This document shows, piece after piece, positions 10,696 to 19,066 of a stretch of DNA of 56,658 bases (positions are counted from its first letter, which is position 1; the number at the start of each line of letters is the position of its first letter). Location: assembly GCA_030123675.1 (NCBI GenBank), contig JASJYH010000007.1, positions 1-56,658 on the forward strand, given 5' to 3'. The notes under the pieces are model-generated. The model worked only from the letters and a program-made list of their open reading frames with translations, was not told the DNA's origin and searched no databases. Position numbers and translations under genes: made by a program. The DNA is from Anaerolineae bacterium. GTDB taxonomy: Bacteria; Chloroflexota; Anaerolineae; Anaerolineales; Villigracilaceae.

Positions 10696-11760
10696 ATGAC
10701 TGAATTTGATTTTTCTACCCTGATTGGATTGGTTGAGCATTACAGTCCCTCGGGGAGCGAAGAAGCTGCAGCCTCTTGGTTAGTTAAGCATATGTCATCG
10801 CTCGGGTTTGAGGCCTCGCTTGATGAAGTAGGTAATGCCCTCGGTGTAATGGGTACAGGCAATAAGCAAGTAATTCTTTTAGGTCATATTGATACTGTTC
10901 CCGGAGAAATTCCTGTGCAAGTGGAAAACGAAATTCTATTTGGGCGTGGATCAGTAGATGCAAAAGGACCACTCGCATGCTTTGTAGATGCAGTGGCACA
11001 AGTCGGCGTATTAGACGGTTGGCAGTTTGTAGTGATTGGCGCAGTTGATGAGGAACGCGATTCACTCGGAGCGCGCTTTGTGGTGGATCAATATAAACCA
11101 GATTTCGCTATTATTGGCGAGCCAAATAATTGGGATAGAATTGCGTTGGGCTATAAGGGTTCTGCATGGGCAAATATTACTTTAATCGGTGATCAAACTC
11201 ATACAGCCAGCGGGGAGCAGACTGCTGCCGAAGCGGTGATCGAGATGTGGTCTGCAATAAAGAGTTTTGCAGAAGAATTTAATAGTGACAAGAAACGTGC
11301 TTTTGACAAAATACTGCCGACGTTGCGGGGCCTCGACTCAGGCGAGGATGGCTTTGAGCAATGGGCACGGATTAAGCTGGGTGTCAGATTGCCGGTGGAG
11401 ATATCGCCGGAAGAATGGTATCTAAAATTAGAAAAAATTTTAATGACAAGCAATACATTTCAGAATAAAATGGAAAAGGTCGGATTTGCTATGCTGGCCT
11501 GGCAAAGTGAAAAAAACTCAAAGTTGGTTCGTGCATTTTTAAACGGTATCAGGCATGAAGGAGGTACGCCCCGTTTCGTCTATAAAACGGGTACGGCTGA
11601 TTTCAATGTTGTTGCCCCCGTATGGAAGTGCCCTGCTATCGTGTATGGTCCTGGGGATTCTGCATTAGACCACACTCCAAATGAGCATTTGGCACTCGAA
11701 GAATACAAAAAGGCAGTTAGCGTTTTAGTAGGAATGTTTAATAATTTAACAAATTCCTAA
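10696..11760 (+). CDS. lysK: LysW-lysine/ornithine carboxypeptidase (LysK, M20 family)
   Basis: M20-type zinc hydrolase (354 aa) that cleaves lysine or ornithine off the LysW C-terminus, regenerating the carrier. Metal and active-site motifs are visible: GHIDTVPG, the shared-metal aspartate in GRGSVDAKGPLA, and the EE pair in GAVDEERDSLGA. A C-terminal histidine lies in DHTPNEHL. Length and motif spacing fit LysK rather than ArgE. It lies 75 nt downstream of lysJ and closes the cluster. Confidence 0.9.
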   Translation: MTEFDFSTLIGLVEHYSPSGSEEAAASWLVKHMSSLGFEASLDEVGNALGVMGTGNKQVILLGHIDTVPGEIPVQVENEILFGRGSVDAKGPLACFVDAVAQVGVLDGWQFVVIGAVDEERDSLGARFVVDQYKPDFAIIGEPNNWDRIALGYKGSAWANITLIGDQTHTASGEQTAAEAVIEMWSAIKSFAEEFNSDKKRAFDKILPTLRGLDSGEDGFEQWARIKLGVRLPVEISPEEWYLKLEKILMTSNTFQNKMEKVGFAMLAWQSEKNSKLVRAFLNGIRHEGGTPRFVYKTGTADFNVVAPVWKCPAIVYGPGDSALDHTPNEHLALEEYKKAVSVLVGMFNNLTNS

Positions 11761-11793
11761 TATCACTTGCAGCTGTTTATTTAGTCCCTCTGC

Positions 11794-11799
11794 TATAAT
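11794..11799 (+). promoter_or_regulatory. extended -10 element just before the SDR start codon
   Basis: TGCTATAAT (extended -10, TATAAT at 11794-11799) ends only 6 nt before the ATG at 11806. Transcription would therefore start at or next to the A of the start codon, giving a leaderless mRNA. No convincing -35 at 17 nt is seen (TTGCAG at 11767 is 21 nt away). Confidence 0.55.
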
Positions 11800-11805
11800 C
11801 TCGCC

Positions 11806-12786
11806 ATGATCCTAATCACAGGGGCAACAGGGTTTGTTGGACAAGTCCTTGTGCGCCAGCTCTTCGATTCCGAATACCCAGTGCGAGCAATGTTGCGTCC
11901 TTCGCCGCATACGCCACGGTTGCCCCTGGGTGTACAAGTGGAAGTCGCTGTGGTTGGCCTCGGAGATGTGCGCGGTCTGCGGGCTGCTTTCCGTGATGTA
12001 GATACCATAATTCATCTTGCCGGCGCAGAACATCAAGGCCACAACGCCGATCTTTTGGCAACCGATATTCAGGGTACACAAAATTTGGCACAAGCTGCAA
12101 TACAAGCCGGTGTGGGGCGTATCATTTTTTTAAGCCATATTGGCGCAAATCGGGCTTCTGCGTTCCCTGTACATAAGGCTAAGGGCATAGCAGAAGAGCA
12201 CATCCGCAAATCCGGAATTCCTCATACAATTATTCGCACCGCTATAATTTATGGGCCTAACGATCACTTCACCACTAGTCTAGCTAGCCTAATACGACGC
12301 TCACCAGGTATATTTCCTATGCCCGGTGACGGACAGACTCGCGTCCAACCACTTTGGGTGGAAGATCTTGTTACTTGTTTGCTTTGGGCTATGGAAAGTA
12401 CTGAAACGATCAATCAAACTTACGAGATTGGCGGTAGCGAGTATTTCACCTTGCGACAGATATTAGAAATAATAATGAACATAACAGAAAAACGCAGGTT
12501 ATTGGTATCTATGCCGACACCCTGGTTGCGAGCATTAGTGGTTACATTAGAGACATTTATTCCTAGTTTTCCCGCATCATCTTTTTGGATCGATTACTTT
12601 GCGGTTCACCGCACCTGTCCGGTTGACAACATGCCTCAGGCATTTGGGCTGATGCCAGCCCGCTTCACGTACCGCTTGGATTACCTGAAGCAGATCCCTT
12701 GGCACCTCCTCTGGAGGCAAAATATCACAAATACAATCTCAGGATTGGTCTCAAGAGTTCAGAACCTGTTACGTTCGACTCGCTAA
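11806..12786 (+). CDS. NAD(P)-binding SDR-family protein (NmrA/NDUFA9-like)
   Basis: Atypical short-chain dehydrogenase/reductase (326 aa). The N-terminal Rossmann motif is GATGFVGQVL (residues 5-14), followed by an IIHLAGA strand, and YGPNDHF and GDGQTRVQPLWVEDL segments typical of the NDUFA9-like/NAD-dependent epimerase group, with a hydrophobic C-terminal segment. The substrate is unknown; members act as sugar-nucleotide epimerases, quinone-site proteins or redox sensors. The start codon lies about 6 nt after a strong -10 box, so the message is probably leaderless. The next gene starts 5 nt after its stop. Confidence 0.85.
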   Translation: MILITGATGFVGQVLVRQLFDSEYPVRAMLRPSPHTPRLPLGVQVEVAVVGLGDVRGLRAAFRDVDTIIHLAGAEHQGHNADLLATDIQGTQNLAQAAIQAGVGRIIFLSHIGANRASAFPVHKAKGIAEEHIRKSGIPHTIIRTAIIYGPNDHFTTSLASLIRRSPGIFPMPGDGQTRVQPLWVEDLVTCLLWAMESTETINQTYEIGGSEYFTLRQILEIIMNITEKRRLLVSMPTPWLRALVVTLETFIPSFPASSFWIDYFAVHRTCPVDNMPQAFGLMPARFTYRLDYLKQIPWHLLWRQNITNTISGLVSRVQNLLRSTR

Positions 12787-12791
12787 ATGGT

Positions 12792-13670
12792 ATGACTGAA
12801 TATACGATCCGTTTGCTTGAATCACCCGAAGATATGATCAATGCCGAAGAACTTCAGCGTACCGTTTGGCCTGGCAGCGAGACGGATGTGGTGCCTGCTC
12901 ATCTTCTGATAACTGTGACTCATAACGGTGGCATTGTTATGGGCGCCTTCGTAAAAAACGAGATCGTTGGTTTCGTCTTTGGCTTCCCAGGGCTTGAATT
13001 CCTTCCTGATGGTCCACGTCCGAAACACTGCTCCCACATGATGGGCATTCACCCCGATTGGCGCAATTCCGGACTTGGTTTTGCGCTCAAACGTGCACAA
13101 TGGCAAATGGTTCGCAACCAGGGAATCGACCATATTACCTGGACATTTGATCCAATGCTCAGTCGAAACGCATATTTAAATATCGCCAAACTGGGTGCCG
13201 TTTGCAATACGTACCGACGCTCAGAATATGGTGATATGCGGGACGAGCTTAACATCGGTTTGCCTTCCGACCGACTTGAAGTTGATTGGTGGCTCAACAC
13301 TAGTCGGGTAGAACGCAGGCTGGGGAAGCGGGCTCGCGGAACTCTTAAACTGGATAAATATACAAAAGCTGAGCTCCAACCACTCTATTCGTTTGGTGGC
13401 GGAAATGAAAAACGGCCCCAGCCTCCCGAAAATTTAGGGCCTCTTGAGGGCTCGTTATTACTGGCTGAGATCCCATCAGATTTCCTGGCACTTAAAGCTG
13501 CTGATTTGACTCTGGCCCGTGATTGGCGATACTTCACTCGCGAGCTCTTTGAAACCGCATTTGAGAAAGGATATCTTGTTACAGATTTTATCTTTGACCA
13601 GGTTGAAGGGAGACCGCGCAGTCTATATATTTTAACGGATGGCGAAATCACTCTGGAAGATCAAGATTAA
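12792..13670 (+). CDS. predicted GNAT-superfamily acetyltransferase (COG3375-like)
   Basis: A 292-residue protein with an N-terminal GNAT fold: HLLITVTHNGGIVMGAFV, then GFVFGFPG, then the acetyl-CoA binding region HMMGIHPDWRNSGLGFALKRAQ. The middle stretch ITWTFDPMLSRNAYLNIAKLGA matches the COG3375 type of uncharacterised acetyltransferase. The upstream part of the open frame overlaps the SDR gene, so the ATG at 12792, giving MTEYTIRLLESPEDM, is the probable start. The spacing suggests it shares the SDR transcript. The acceptor substrate is not known. Confidence 0.82.
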   Translation: MTEYTIRLLESPEDMINAEELQRTVWPGSETDVVPAHLLITVTHNGGIVMGAFVKNEIVGFVFGFPGLEFLPDGPRPKHCSHMMGIHPDWRNSGLGFALKRAQWQMVRNQGIDHITWTFDPMLSRNAYLNIAKLGAVCNTYRRSEYGDMRDELNIGLPSDRLEVDWWLNTSRVERRLGKRARGTLKLDKYTKAELQPLYSFGGGNEKRPQPPENLGPLEGSLLLAEIPSDFLALKAADLTLARDWRYFTRELFETAFEKGYLVTDFIFDQVEGRPRSLYILTDGEITLEDQD

Positions 13671-13787
13671 TAGGGTTTGTCGACAAGACAAATTCGATTT
13701 ACGATATTCCGATCGAGTTGGAAATATAAAAAGTCGGCCAAGTAGGGCCAGCTATACTGTTGGAAATAGCAGTATAAGTAAAAAATG

Positions 13788-14494
13788 CTATTGGCGTCGG
13801 TTAGACTGTGTGTGAGTTGGGGCTTGCGCACTCAAACCAATTGGATGGTAACTGGGTTCCCTTTGAGATGATCGCTCACACGATGCAGACGATAATGGCT
13901 TTGGCGCTGGGCGAACATATACGGGAGTAGCTGCACGATTGGTCTGCATAACCGAATGTTGAGTACGCTGTCGGTATGGACGTTCGCTTGCCAGGCTGAA
14001 AAGCTTGTCTCCTGCTATAGCAAAAGTCCCAATGATTAACACGCGGATCAACCAGACCATCACAGCCACAATTATAGGCACAAAACTGGCCATGGCTGAT
14101 TTTCCAACCAGCACACCACCTTCCGATGTATGGTTAATAATAGCGATTGATACACCCCACCATGTGAGGGCGGCATTCATCGTAGCAGCTAGCAACCAGG
14201 CACCAAATAGGTACCAGACTTCAGCAGGTTCATTGGGATCATTTTCTGGTGTGAATAATCGAGCGATCCCGGCAAAATCAATGCCGCAGAAAGCCAAGGC
14301 TAAGATTGTTGACCACCTTAATCCGCCATAGCGCATATCACCTAGAATATCGCGCAATGCGAAATCGGTCGTTGAAAAATTGAAAACTTCAAATGCCAGT
14401 AATGCCCCAAGCAGGATTCCACCAAAAAAATACCGCGCCGAAGGGCAGCACCTTGGAAAAAGGGGAGCATTTGTATGGGGGCGGAATGCTTCAT
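13788..14494 (-). CDS. hypothetical membrane protein with an apparent 1-nt frameshift near the N-terminus
   Basis: Uncharacterised integral membrane protein of about 235 residues with four hydrophobic segments (GGILLGALLAFEV, STILALAFCGIDFAG, YLFGAWLLAATMNAALTW, FVPIIVAVMVWLIRVLIIGTF) and a Ser/Pro/Gln-rich C-terminal tail. The only strong ribosome site (AAAGGAGG) precedes the ATG at 14494-14492, whose frame reads MKHSAPIQMLPFFQG. That frame leaves the membrane-protein frame at a run of seven T (plus-strand A 14424-14430), and one extra T would join them. The continuous frame instead starts at 14519, upstream of the Shine-Dalgarno sequence, which is implausible. Either a sequencing undercall or a real, possibly phase-variable, frameshift is present. 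Confidence 0.6.
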
Positions 14495-14519
14495 GGCAAC
14501 CTCCTTTTGGAAAAGCCAT

Positions 14520-15092
14520 GCCAGAGGGGTAACTCGTTTCTATTATAGAACAAATATTCTAATTGTCAAGAATGAAGGCGCTCTTTTCCAAAGTATTTTC
14601 TTTAGAAGCTGTCTGAAAACTACCATTGGGGTCACACTGAGCGACTGTAAGGAGTGAAGAGTCTGAATTCGGGCTGAAAATTCCCTTGAACCCTGAGATT
14701 CTTCGCCGCTCGCGGCTCACGCGTACCTGCGCACGGTGCAGGCAGAATGACAGGCAGAGGCAGAGTATTGGACTTTTCAGACAGCTTCTTAGAGTATGAG
14801 AAAAAAGGGATAGTAGAATCCCGAGTTGACCCTTCTATTAGATTACATGATTCAATTATGGATGGGCCATAAAGCGGTTAATTTCAAATATGCTAGACTG
14901 TAACTATTACAATATATTCCGCTCTTAAAATTAGGATATTTTTTTCTGGCGCTTGAGCCCGGAATTCGAAACCACCCCTTAATTGACTACATACAAATAT
15001 CTGATTTTTGAAAACCAACATCCATACTTACTGGGTATACTATCTCGTAAAATGGGAATAAATTCCAATGTGGATCGAGAGAAAATGAAATT
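14520..15092. other. 573-bp non-coding spacer between divergent genes, with one MITE-like repeat
   Basis: No supportable gene. The segment separates the membrane-protein gene (minus) from tupA (plus). It holds the inverted-repeat element at 14605-14788. The remainder is AT-rich. I see no clear riboswitch or promoter for tupA. Confidence 0.6.
14605..14788. mobile_element. MITE-like element, 15-bp perfect terminal inverted repeats
   Basis: GAAGCTGTCTGAAAA (14605-14619) and its exact reverse complement (14774-14788) bound 184 bp. TTA flanks both ends (14602-14604 and 14789-14791), a possible 3-bp target duplication. The interior carries GC-rich palindromes (GCCGCTCGCGGC, CTGCGCACGGTGCAG) and no ORF. 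It is distinct from the 2001-2183 element. Confidence 0.7.
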
Positions 15093-15980
15093 ATGAAGGA
15101 CTTGACTATCTTGTTTGGATTGCTAGGCCTAATATTTGTAAACCTATCAGCTTGTAGCCCTCCACGTTCTTCTGACCCGGTTACAGCGCCTGTGCCGGAC
15201 AATCCAACCTTGATTCTAGCCACGACCACCAGCACACAGGATTCCGGTCTGCTAGATGTGTTGATTCCTTTGTTTGAGGGGCAGTCAGGATATACGGTTA
15301 AAACTATTGCTGTGGGCACCGGCGCAGCCTTGAAAATGGCAGAGGAAGGAAACGCTGACGTATTGCTCGTGCATGCACCTGATGCTGAAAAAAGGCTGAT
15401 GGAAGCAGGTTTCGGTAAGGATCGTGTATTAGTCATGCATAATGATTTCGTTATAGTTGGCCCGGCCAATGACCCGGCTGGTATCAATGGTATTCTTATC
15501 CCAGCAGAGGCCTTCTCACTGATCGCCGAATCTGGATCCCTATTTGTTTCGCGTGGTGATGATTCGGGTACGAACAAAAAAGAATTGAGTATCTGGAGCA
15601 AAACTAACTTTGATCCAAATGCAGAAAAACCTGACTGGTATTTGGAATCTGGTCAGGGTATGAGCGCCTCCCTGATCATTGCATCTCAAAAAGAAGCCTA
15701 TACGCTTACAGATCGAGCCACCTTTCTAACAACGAAACAGAACCTAAGTTTGGAGATTACGACAGAAGGTGATGGTGAGTTATTAAATATTTACCATGTC
15801 ATCACTGTCAACCAAGAGGCTTGGCCTACAAGCAATTATGATGGAGCAAAAGCATTTGTCAACTTCATTACCCATCCTGATATACAGTCTGTTATTGCTA
15901 TATTCGGATTGGACCAATATGGTCAGCAGCTTTTCTTCCCGGACGCAGATAAAACAGATGCAGACTTAGGGTTAGACTAA
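15093..15980 (+). CDS. tupA: tungstate ABC transporter substrate-binding lipoprotein
   Basis: Periplasmic-type binding protein (295 aa) for tungstate, tethered as a lipoprotein: hydrophobic N-terminus with lipobox LSAC (Cys about residue 21). The mature part has the TupA hallmark ATTTSTQDSGLLD, then GTGAALKMAEEGNADVLLVHAP and the segment VSRGDDSGTNKKE. It is followed by permease and ATPase genes, giving a complete TupABC importer. Tungstate uptake suggests tungsten-cofactor enzymes elsewhere. Molybdate or sulfate binding is a less likely alternative because the TTTS motif is the Tup type. Confidence 0.93.
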   Translation: MKDLTILFGLLGLIFVNLSACSPPRSSDPVTAPVPDNPTLILATTTSTQDSGLLDVLIPLFEGQSGYTVKTIAVGTGAALKMAEEGNADVLLVHAPDAEKRLMEAGFGKDRVLVMHNDFVIVGPANDPAGINGILIPAEAFSLIAESGSLFVSRGDDSGTNKKELSIWSKTNFDPNAEKPDWYLESGQGMSASLIIASQKEAYTLTDRATFLTTKQNLSLEITTEGDGELLNIYHVITVNQEAWPTSNYDGAKAFVNFITHPDIQSVIAIFGLDQYGQQLFFPDADKTDADLGLD

Positions 15981-16027
15981 ACACGTTTTTGTTAAAATGT
16001 GGGTTGTATACTTTTCCAAGGGAATCT

Positions 16028-16681
16028 ATGATTTTCGACTCTGAAGTTCTCCAAATCACTGTACTGTCGCTACAAATAGCAGCGCTTTCAACGGGCATCA
16101 GTTTACTCTTCGGTCTGCCTATTGGAACGGCCCTGGCGTTGGGGAAATTCCCTGGGCGCTCCATTTTTCTAAGTCTTGTCAACACGGGTATGGGATTACC
16201 GCCTGTGGTTGTCGGATTGTTTGTCGCCATGATGTTATGGCGTTCTGGCCCGCTGGGTGAATTGAAATTGATTTATACGCCCTTGGCAATTATTATTGCG
16301 CAAACCGTTATCTCAGCGCCTGTAGTCACTGGCCTGACTTCCGCTGCGCTTCAATCACTTAATCCACATCTGCGACTGCAACTTTATGGGTTGGGAGCAT
16401 CTCGTACCCAAATGATTTTGATGTTATGGCGAGAGGCGCGATTGCCCTTGTTGGCTGCTCTTATGGCTGGTTTTGGCGCTGTTATCTCGGAAGTAGGGGC
16501 TTCGATGATGGTAGGAGGAAACATCCGCTACCAAACGCGGGTGTTGACCACTGCAATTGTATTGGAAACTGGCAAAGGGAACTTTAACTTTGCAATCGCC
16601 TTGGGTGTACTTCTGCTTGTTATCACATTTCTGATTAACTGGGCATTAACCTCGATTCAACAAAGGGCTGCACGCCGATGA
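16028..16681 (+). CDS. tupB: tungstate ABC transporter permease
   Basis: Integral membrane permease (217 aa) with about five hydrophobic segments and the ABC-permease EAA-type loop around ISEVGASMMVGGNIRYQT. It forms the channel of the TupABC importer. The ATG at 16028, just after an AAGGGA site, gives the typical start MIFDSEVLQITVLSLQ; an in-frame ATG lies at 15989. The stop overlaps the tupC start by 4 nt (ATGA). Confidence 0.92.
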   Translation: MIFDSEVLQITVLSLQIAALSTGISLLFGLPIGTALALGKFPGRSIFLSLVNTGMGLPPVVVGLFVAMMLWRSGPLGELKLIYTPLAIIIAQTVISAPVVTGLTSAALQSLNPHLRLQLYGLGASRTQMILMLWREARLPLLAALMAGFGAVISEVGASMMVGGNIRYQTRVLTTAIVLETGKGNFNFAIALGVLLLVITFLINWALTSIQQRAARR

Positions 16682-17394
16682 CAGCCCTGCTTGAAATCCG
16701 TGATCTGCTCATTGAACGCCTTGGAAAAATCGTTCTTTCTGTACAAGAATTGGATATTAATAAAGGTGAGGTCTTGGCTGTTGTCGGTCCTAACGGTGCC
16801 GGAAAAAGCACATTGCTACTCACACTTGCGCGCCTGCTCCACCCTAAAACCGGAGAAATTCGTTTTAGGGGTATCAAGGCTAGGGATGAGTCGGATTTGT
16901 CATACCGACGAAGAATTGCGCTGGTTTTGCAGGATCCACTATTGTTGGATATGTCTGTTTTCGATAATGTTGCGTCTGGTTTGCGTTTTAGAAGAATGGA
17001 AAGAAGCAAAATTAAACCGCTTGTCGATACTTGGTTGGACAGACTTGGAATTTTGGATCTAAAAACCCGGCGCGCAACAGAGATATCCGGCGGAGAAGCA
17101 CAGCGAGTAAGCTTGGCGCGTGCATTCGTGTTGAAGCCCGATTTGCTTTTGCTCGATGAACCTTTTTCGGCCTTAGATCCCCCAACCCATGAGCGCTTAT
17201 TAACAGAGATTAAAACCTTGCTAATTGATACCCACACTACAACTGTTTTTATTACTCATGATTTGAATGAGGCAACCCGCCTTGGGGAGCGTATGGCGAT
17301 TATCTTAAATGGCGTACTCAAACAAACAGGGACTCCCGAAATGATAATGCACGATTCTAAAGACCCCGAAATTATTGCATTTACCCGGCAATAA
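16678..17394 (+). CDS. tupC: tungstate ABC transporter ATP-binding protein
   Basis: ABC ATPase (238 aa) energising TupAB. It has Walker A GPNGAGKST, Q-loop VLQDPLLLD, signature ISGGEAQRVSLARA, Walker B LLLLDEPFSALD and the H-loop histidine in VFITHDLNEA. It is translationally coupled to tupB through an ATGA overlap. Length and motif order are those of a standard single-domain ABC ATPase. Confidence 0.94.
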   Translation: MTALLEIRDLLIERLGKIVLSVQELDINKGEVLAVVGPNGAGKSTLLLTLARLLHPKTGEIRFRGIKARDESDLSYRRRIALVLQDPLLLDMSVFDNVASGLRFRRMERSKIKPLVDTWLDRLGILDLKTRRATEISGGEAQRVSLARAFVLKPDLLLLDEPFSALDPPTHERLLTEIKTLLIDTHTTTVFITHDLNEATRLGERMAIILNGVLKQTGTPEMIMHDSKDPEIIAFTRQ

Positions 17395-17442
17395 TCTTTC
17401 GTAGCAAATTACCACGAGTATATGCGGGGTTGCGTAAAACAA

Positions 17443-18672
17443 TTATCGGGGTGAAAGACGCAGGATCTGACCGCCGTATGTCGCGATAAAGATTTCACCG
17501 AATTCATCCTGTCCGAAAGATGTGATGTTGCCTCCCGCACCAAACAGGATTAAATTCTGCCAGCCAGCCTCGGAGTGTATCAGACCCCAAACGGTTCGCG
17601 TGCAATAATCACCATAGAAGTAGATTCCGTTCCATTCAGGCATGCTGCCGCGATAAACATACCCACCCGTCACAGAACAGCCCTGGCTGTGGTCATATTC
17701 GGCCACTGGATCTACCAGCTGAAGCCCCTCAGGAGGAGTACCACTGAAGGGATGCGCACCTTCAAAATATTTCCAGCCGAAATTCAATCCTCCAGGTGAG
17801 CCTGCTGGAAGAAAATCGATCTCCTCCCACTCACCCTGACCAACATCGCCGATGAAAAGATCGCCAGTAAAGGTATCAAAGGATATCCGCCAGGGGTTGC
17901 GCATGCCATAAGCCCAGATCTGATTTCCAAATGGATTGTCAGGTGGGATGGCATAAGGTTCTGCGGAGTCCACATCCAGGCGCAAGAGTTTGCCTAGCAA
18001 GGTATCCAAATCTTGCCCGTTATTGAAGGGGTCGGCCGCAGAGCCGCCATCACCAACGCCGATATACAAATAACCATCTGGGCCGAATGCAAGTGCACCA
18101 CCGTTGTGATTTGGAAAAGGTTGGTTGATTGTTAACATAGGCAATCGAGAACCATCATCAGCAACGTCCGGATCGACTGTTACTGTGAAGCGATCAATTT
18201 GAGCATGTCCCTGGTTGTTTGTGTAATAAAGATAGAAATAGCCATTTCCGACATAGCTTGGGTGAAATGCCAATCCCAAGAGCCCTTGCTCATTACTGCT
18301 GCTTCCAACCAGAGACACAATATCCAAGAAAGGCTCAGGAAATAAAAATCCGTCTTTAATTATTTGGATTCGGCCTTCCTTTTCGAGCACAAATAATCGA
18401 CCAGTGCCATCGTTTGCATTTCTTAATTCTACAGGGCGGTCAAGACCAGTAATAATAGTTTCCCAAAAATAATTGTCCGGGTTCGGAAAGGTCACTACCT
18501 TTGGGATAGGCGAAGGGATTATTGGGGGCTTAGTGGCTGAAATCTCAGAAATGGATTCTGCAGTGGGTTGAATTACTGTTGCTATAGCGGCAGCAGGCTT
18601 GGACGTGGGAACAGGCGGGATTGTTTGCGAGGTAAACAAACATGCCATTGTTGATAAGCCAATCACTCCCAA
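17443..18672 (-). CDS. glucose/sorbosone dehydrogenase-like beta-propeller lipoprotein
   Basis: A 409-residue exported protein with a six-bladed beta-propeller of the PQQ-dependent sugar dehydrogenase (GSDH) family. Motifs are ITGLDRPVELRNANDGTGRLFVLEKEG, LLGLAFHPSY, FPNHNGGALAFGPDGYLYIGVGDGG and WAYGMRNPWRISFD. A hydrophobic leader with Cys (STMAC) and a Pro/Ser/Thr linker suggest a lipoprotein. The continuous frame begins at TTG (18672). An ATG at 18680-18678 is out of frame by one base across a seven-T run (18671-18677), and one extra T would give MFFLGVIGLSTMAC. It lies just downstream of the DUF1232 gene. The true substrate is unknown. Confidence 0.8.
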   Translation of the reverse strand: MGVIGLSTMACLFTSQTIPPVPTSKPAAAIATVIQPTAESISEISATKPPIIPSPIPKVVTFPNPDNYFWETIITGLDRPVELRNANDGTGRLFVLEKEGRIQIIKDGFLFPEPFLDIVSLVGSSSNEQGLLGLAFHPSYVGNGYFYLYYTNNQGHAQIDRFTVTVDPDVADDGSRLPMLTINQPFPNHNGGALAFGPDGYLYIGVGDGGSAADPFNNGQDLDTLLGKLLRLDVDSAEPYAIPPDNPFGNQIWAYGMRNPWRISFDTFTGDLFIGDVGQGEWEEIDFLPAGSPGGLNFGWKYFEGAHPFSGTPPEGLQLVDPVAEYDHSQGCSVTGGYVYRGSMPEWNGIYFYGDYCTRTVWGLIHSEAGWQNLILFGAGGNITSFGQDEFGEIFIATYGGQILRLSPR

Positions 18673-18697
18673 AAAAACATGTCGTCTAAGTATCCTT

Positions 18698-19066
18698 TTA
18701 TTCCTTATCGTCTATGTCAACGGCTTCAGCATCCACGACTTCTCCCTGATCGTCCATCTCGTCCATATTGCTGGAGAGACTCTTCATATGTTCCTCCACG
18801 ATATTGGGTGGGCAAAATTCCACGAATAAATAGGCTCCCAGTGAAACAATCGCAATATCATCAAGCGCACTTACTCCGGGGATTAAGGGGATCAGATCAA
18901 TTGGAGAGATCAGATATGCTAGGGAAGCAAAAGGAAGCAGCTTGAGAAGAGGATTGATGCGTTTGTCACCCATTAAACGTACAATAAGCTTGAATCTTAG
19001 TACCAAGTCACGCAAGACACCACCGCCCGCCGGAACTACCAGATCACCGGATTTTTTCTTTGCCAT
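18698..19066 (-). CDS. DUF1232 (YkvA-like) small membrane protein
   Basis: A 122-residue protein with the DUF1232 core: LLKLLPFASLAYLISPIDLIPLIPGVSALDDIAIV, in which the ISPIDLIPD-like motif and the DD pair are conserved, plus an acidic C-terminal tail rich in Asp/Glu. Function is unknown; the family is usually membrane-associated. The start is supported by GAGGAGG upstream of the ATG. The stop is 17 nt from the ATG of the downstream lipoprotein gene, so the two are probably co-transcribed. Confidence 0.85.
   Translation of the reverse strand: MAKKKSGDLVVPAGGGVLRDLVLRFKLIVRLMGDKRINPLLKLLPFASLAYLISPIDLIPLIPGVSALDDIAIVSLGAYLFVEFCPPNIVEEHMKSLSSNMDEMDDQGEVVDAEAVDIDDKE

Noticed and set aside
14005-14331. 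108-aa plus-strand frame inside the membrane-protein gene
   Set aside because: Antisense shadow of a gene with clear transmembrane segments; no ribosome site.
14495-14519. ATG at 14519 as start of the membrane protein
   Set aside because: It lies upstream of, and reads through, the AAAGGAGG ribosome site of the ATG at 14494; the encoded peptide MAFPKGGCHEAFRPHT is not membrane-protein-like.
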